This document shows positions 5,579-7,025 of a DNA stretch of 7,025 nucleotides, piece by piece; the stretch's first letter is position 1; every line of letters starts with the position of its first letter. The notes under the pieces were generated by a model that was given only the letters and a program-made list of their open reading frames with translations, searched no databases and was not told the DNA's origin. The stretch is from Paenibacillus sp. UBA6285 (GTDB lineage Bacteria > Bacillota > Bacilli > Paenibacillales > Paenibacillaceae), in assembly GCA_002438345.1 (NCBI GenBank), contig DJUJ01000173.1, forward strand, positions 2,047-9,071, in the 5' to 3' direction. A program made the position numbers and the translations under genes.

Positions 5579-5815
5579 TCAATTCCACAACTGTGCCAGA
5601 GTTCCTTCATTCAATGCTTTGTTTCGGGTGTCATTACCTAAAGGAAAATTAAATGACAACTGACCCTTGGTTTCCTGTTCATAGTTCATAACAGCGAATT
5701 CTTCTTCTACTCTTCGGTTTTGTCCTAGTTCAGCCTTAGCTACTGTGTCTACCTTCGATTCGAATGACTCTCTACAATAATGCTGAAAATATAAAGATGT
5801 CTTCACCCCAATCAT
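5579..5815 (-). CDS. 78-residue protein of unknown function, first gene of the cluster
   Basis: ATG at 5815-5813 opens a 78-residue frame beginning MIGVKTSLYFQHYCRESF and ending NEGTLAQLWN. An AAGGGA ribosome binding site lies about eight bases upstream, and a good sigma-A promoter (5835-5862) gives a leader of only about 15 bases, which supports this start. The protein is soluble-looking, with a charged middle (AKAELGQNRRVEEEF, 27-40) and a more hydrophobic, proline-containing stretch (GQLSFNFPLGND, 51-62). It has no signal peptide or membrane segment. The next gene begins 25 bp after its stop, so it probably heads an operon with the membrane and GAF-like protein and the 50-residue protein. 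An overlapping minus frame at 5772-6005 has no ribosome binding site and runs through the promoter, so it was not chosen. No family is recognised. Confidence 0.55.
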   Translation of the reverse strand: MIGVKTSLYFQHYCRESFESKVDTVAKAELGQNRRVEEEFAVMNYEQETKGQLSFNFPLGNDTRNKALNEGTLAQLWN

Positions 5816-5834
5816 CAGGAAAATCCCTTATGCG

Positions 5835-5862
5835 TTTATAAAATCTTCTAAACGGTTGTAAA
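5835..5862 (-). promoter_or_regulatory. Sigma-A-type promoter of the minus-strand cluster
   Basis: On the minus strand TTTACA (5862-5857) and TATAAA (5840-5835) are separated by 16 bp. Each differs from the vegetative consensus by one base. Transcription would start near 5828, just before the AAGGGA ribosome binding site of the 78-residue gene. Confidence 0.65.
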
Positions 5863-5981
5863 TAGGCCAAACATTTTACCCTTATAAGTGAAAAGGAGAT
5901 CGGCAACTGGAATTGTTGGGGAATGGCAATTATCGGTTGATTCCTACGATTTCTCTTATACAAAAGAGAGGGATGATTGAA

Positions 5982-6680
5982 ATGGCTGTAGCAACATATA
6001 AACAAATAACATGGAATGGAATTACTGTGGACTATATCGAAGCCGACATGTCTACCATTCGAGTTGAGGACTTAGGCGGCAGTAACCTGACAACATCGTC
6101 CAAATACGGTATTAATGGCACTTTCTTTGATGATAGTACCGGTTATGTTCACGGTATTGCGGTAACCTCCGGCGGTAATCCTGTAAGGGATTATGCTTCC
6201 ACCAATGCGACCTTGAAACGCGGGACACTAGTCTGTATGCGACCAAACAATGGCACCTCACAGACAGCTTATGTTTCGGTCATAAACAAAATTGCGGATC
6301 TGTCTATTCCAACGAGTTGGATTGATTGGGCGATTGGTGGGATCAGCCTCAAGTTGCAGGAGAGCGTTGCGAGTGATGCGGTTTATGCAGATCTCGTCAA
6401 AGATGAAAGAGGAACGCTGAGTTGGAGCGATAATAAACGCGCTGCGATCGGTTATAAAAGCGGGAAAATTGTGATGGCGGCAATGACAAAAGCAACCAAC
6501 TGCACAGCTGTTGAAGCGAGAGGAATTATGAAGTATCTCGGTTGCACAGATGCCGTCATGCTCGACGGTAGTACAGCTGCACAAATCCGTGCTAAAAAGG
6601 CAGACGGAACGAATTACACTTCTGGCGGACCGCGTAGTATTTACAGCATTTTAACAGTTAATGGAGCGAGCTGGTCTTAA
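5982..6680 (+). CDS. Second phosphodiester glycosidase (NAGPA-like) family protein
   Basis: The 232-residue protein has the same motif order as the protein at 1336-2043: GINGTFF (43-49), AIGG (117-120), RAAIGY (153-158) and MLDGSTAAQIRA (193-204), then GGPRSIYSILTV near the end. This is the NAGPA/phosphodiester glycosidase signature including the conserved Asp-Gly-Ser. It again consists of the catalytic domain alone, without signal peptide or membrane anchor. The frame is open from 5913, but ATG at 5982 is chosen because AGAGGG lies nine bases upstream; the in-frame ATG at 5973 directly abuts that site. It is transcribed divergently from the minus-strand cluster and has its own terminator at 6687-6719. 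No clear sigma-A promoter was found; a TATACA at about 5957-5962 would leave almost no leader. Compared with the other copy it differs strongly between motifs, so they are old paralogs or separate acquisitions. Confidence 0.85.
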   Translation: MAVATYKQITWNGITVDYIEADMSTIRVEDLGGSNLTTSSKYGINGTFFDDSTGYVHGIAVTSGGNPVRDYASTNATLKRGTLVCMRPNNGTSQTAYVSVINKIADLSIPTSWIDWAIGGISLKLQESVASDAVYADLVKDERGTLSWSDNKRAAIGYKSGKIVMAAMTKATNCTAVEARGIMKYLGCTDAVMLDGSTAAQIRAKKADGTNYTSGGPRSIYSILTVNGASWS

Positions 6681-6686
6681 GAGCCT

Positions 6687-6719
6687 AAAAGGGAAATCCA
6701 ATCTGGATTTCCCTTTTTT
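6687..6719 (+). terminator. Rho-independent terminator of the second NAGPA-like gene
   Basis: A perfect 14-bp stem (AAAAGGGAAATCCA, 6687-6700, with 6704-6717) has a three-base loop, and its 3' arm runs into a stretch of six T. It begins seven bases after the stop codon. Confidence 0.9.
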
Positions 6720-6751
6720 GATCTTCCAAGTAAAGTTTAACTTGAAACTTA

Positions 6752-6780
6752 TTCACACTTCTTTGCGTCTAACTTAACAT
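6752..6780 (+). promoter_or_regulatory. Probable sigma-A promoter of the right-edge lipoprotein gene
   Basis: TTCACA (6752-6757) and TAACAT (6775-6780) are separated by 17 bp, matching the consensus in 5 and 4 of 6 positions. The expected start near 6787 gives a leader of about 16 bases. An AAGTTT/AAACTT inverted repeat (6733-6738 with 6745-6750) lies immediately upstream and could be a regulator site. Confidence 0.45.
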
Positions 6781-6802
6781 ATTCTTAAAAAGGTGGGATT
6801 TG

Positions 6803-7025
6803 ATGTTAAAAAAAATTGCAATGACGGTCATGTTGACGTCTTTAATCTTTCTGACATCATGTGGAGGGGATCCAATATCAAAAGAGGAGTCGAATATAGC
6901 AGCAACGACGCCAACACCCAATTCAGCGAACAATACGGAGAAGAAGCAAAACACAGAAACCAAGCAGCCGAAAGAAACCAGCTTTAAAGCAGAATTGACG
7001 ATAAATATGAAATCGTATCAAGATA
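6803..7025 (+). CDS. N-terminal part of a lipoprotein, cut by the right edge
   Basis: ATG at 6803 starts a frame that is open to the window end, giving 74 residues. It begins MLKKIAMTVMLTSLIFLTSC, a lipoprotein signal with lipobox FLTS-C and lipidated Cys20, followed by GGD. Residues about 21-58 are a low-complexity linker rich in T, N, K, P and E, typical of a spacer between the membrane anchor and a folded domain. The folded part begins at about FKAELTINMKSYQD. An AGGTGGG ribosome binding site (6791-6797) lies five bases upstream. Overlapping frames on both strands here lack such features. The domain that would define the function lies beyond the window. Confidence 0.85.
   Translation, partial: MLKKIAMTVMLTSLIFLTSCGGDPISKEESNIAATTPTPNSANNTEKKQNTETKQPKETSFKAELTINMKSYQD

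Noticed and set aside
5413..5652. Plus-strand 79-residue frame (also 4925-5125 and 1780-1962 on plus)
   Set aside because: Each lies opposite a minus-strand gene with better start signals and protein-like sequence.
5772..6005. Minus-strand 77-residue open frame
   Set aside because: It overlaps the start of the NAGPA-like gene and the sigma-A promoter, has no ribosome binding site and ends inside the 78-residue gene in another frame.
6258..6584. Minus-strand 108-residue open frame
   Set aside because: It lies wholly opposite the well-supported NAGPA-like gene; rich in Cys, His and Asn as expected for an antisense shadow.
6793..6987. Plus-strand 64-residue open frame and an antisense frame at 6769-6963
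   Set aside because: The lipoprotein frame from 6803 has the signal peptide, lipobox and ribosome binding site; these others do not.
1..7025. CRISPR array, tRNA, rRNA, riboswitch, complete insertion sequence or transposase
   Set aside because: No regularly spaced repeats, cloverleaf, conserved rRNA stretch, recognisable aptamer core or transposase motif could be found by eye on either strand.

Overview
The window looks like chromosomal DNA of a low-GC Gram-positive bacterium of the Bacillales, most likely Paenibacillaceae. The reasons are AAGGAGG-type ribosome binding sites, compact hairpin-plus-T-run terminators, lipoproteins with short lipoboxes, and a secreted protein with two copper amine oxidase N-terminal ('stalk') repeats, a protein type typical of Paenibacillus and relatives. 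No tRNA, rRNA, CRISPR array, intact insertion sequence or phage structural gene was seen. The genus is an inference.

Left part (1-2116): all genes are on the minus strand and most are single units with their own terminators. They are the start of a gene cut by the left edge, a 116-residue lipoprotein with a TTG start (242-592), a 129-residue four-helix membrane protein (836-1225), and a 235-residue phosphodiester-glycosidase (NAGPA-like) protein without a signal peptide (1336-2043). The last has a striking double TTCTAGAA operator-like site upstream. Short repeated motifs flank the lipoprotein gene.

Middle (2272-3865): a plus-strand decayed gene (2272-2870) has no start codon and one clear frameshift near 2480. 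It ends at a strong terminator that it shares, convergently, with a minus-strand gene for a secreted two-repeat stalk-domain protein (2950-3825).

Right-middle (4043-5862): a minus-strand cluster starts from a good sigma-A-type promoter (5835-5862). It holds a 78-residue unknown protein, then a long reading frame encoding a two-helix membrane module, a coiled coil and a GAF-like domain. That frame is cut by a single in-frame TAA at 4912-4914. A 50-residue charged protein overlaps the end of the long frame, followed by a terminator. Beyond the terminator is a 45-residue very basic protein that shares a core motif with the 50-residue one. Both small proteins, and the continuity of the long frame across the TAA, were found by reading the minus strand directly. 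This cluster is the least explained and most interesting part of the window.

Right end (5982-7025): transcribed divergently from the cluster is a second signal-less NAGPA-like protein (5982-6680) with its own terminator. It is followed by the start of another lipoprotein gene cut by the right edge (6803-7025). The two NAGPA-like proteins share several motifs and lie on either side of the cluster and stalk-domain genes. There is no direct evidence that all these genes work together.
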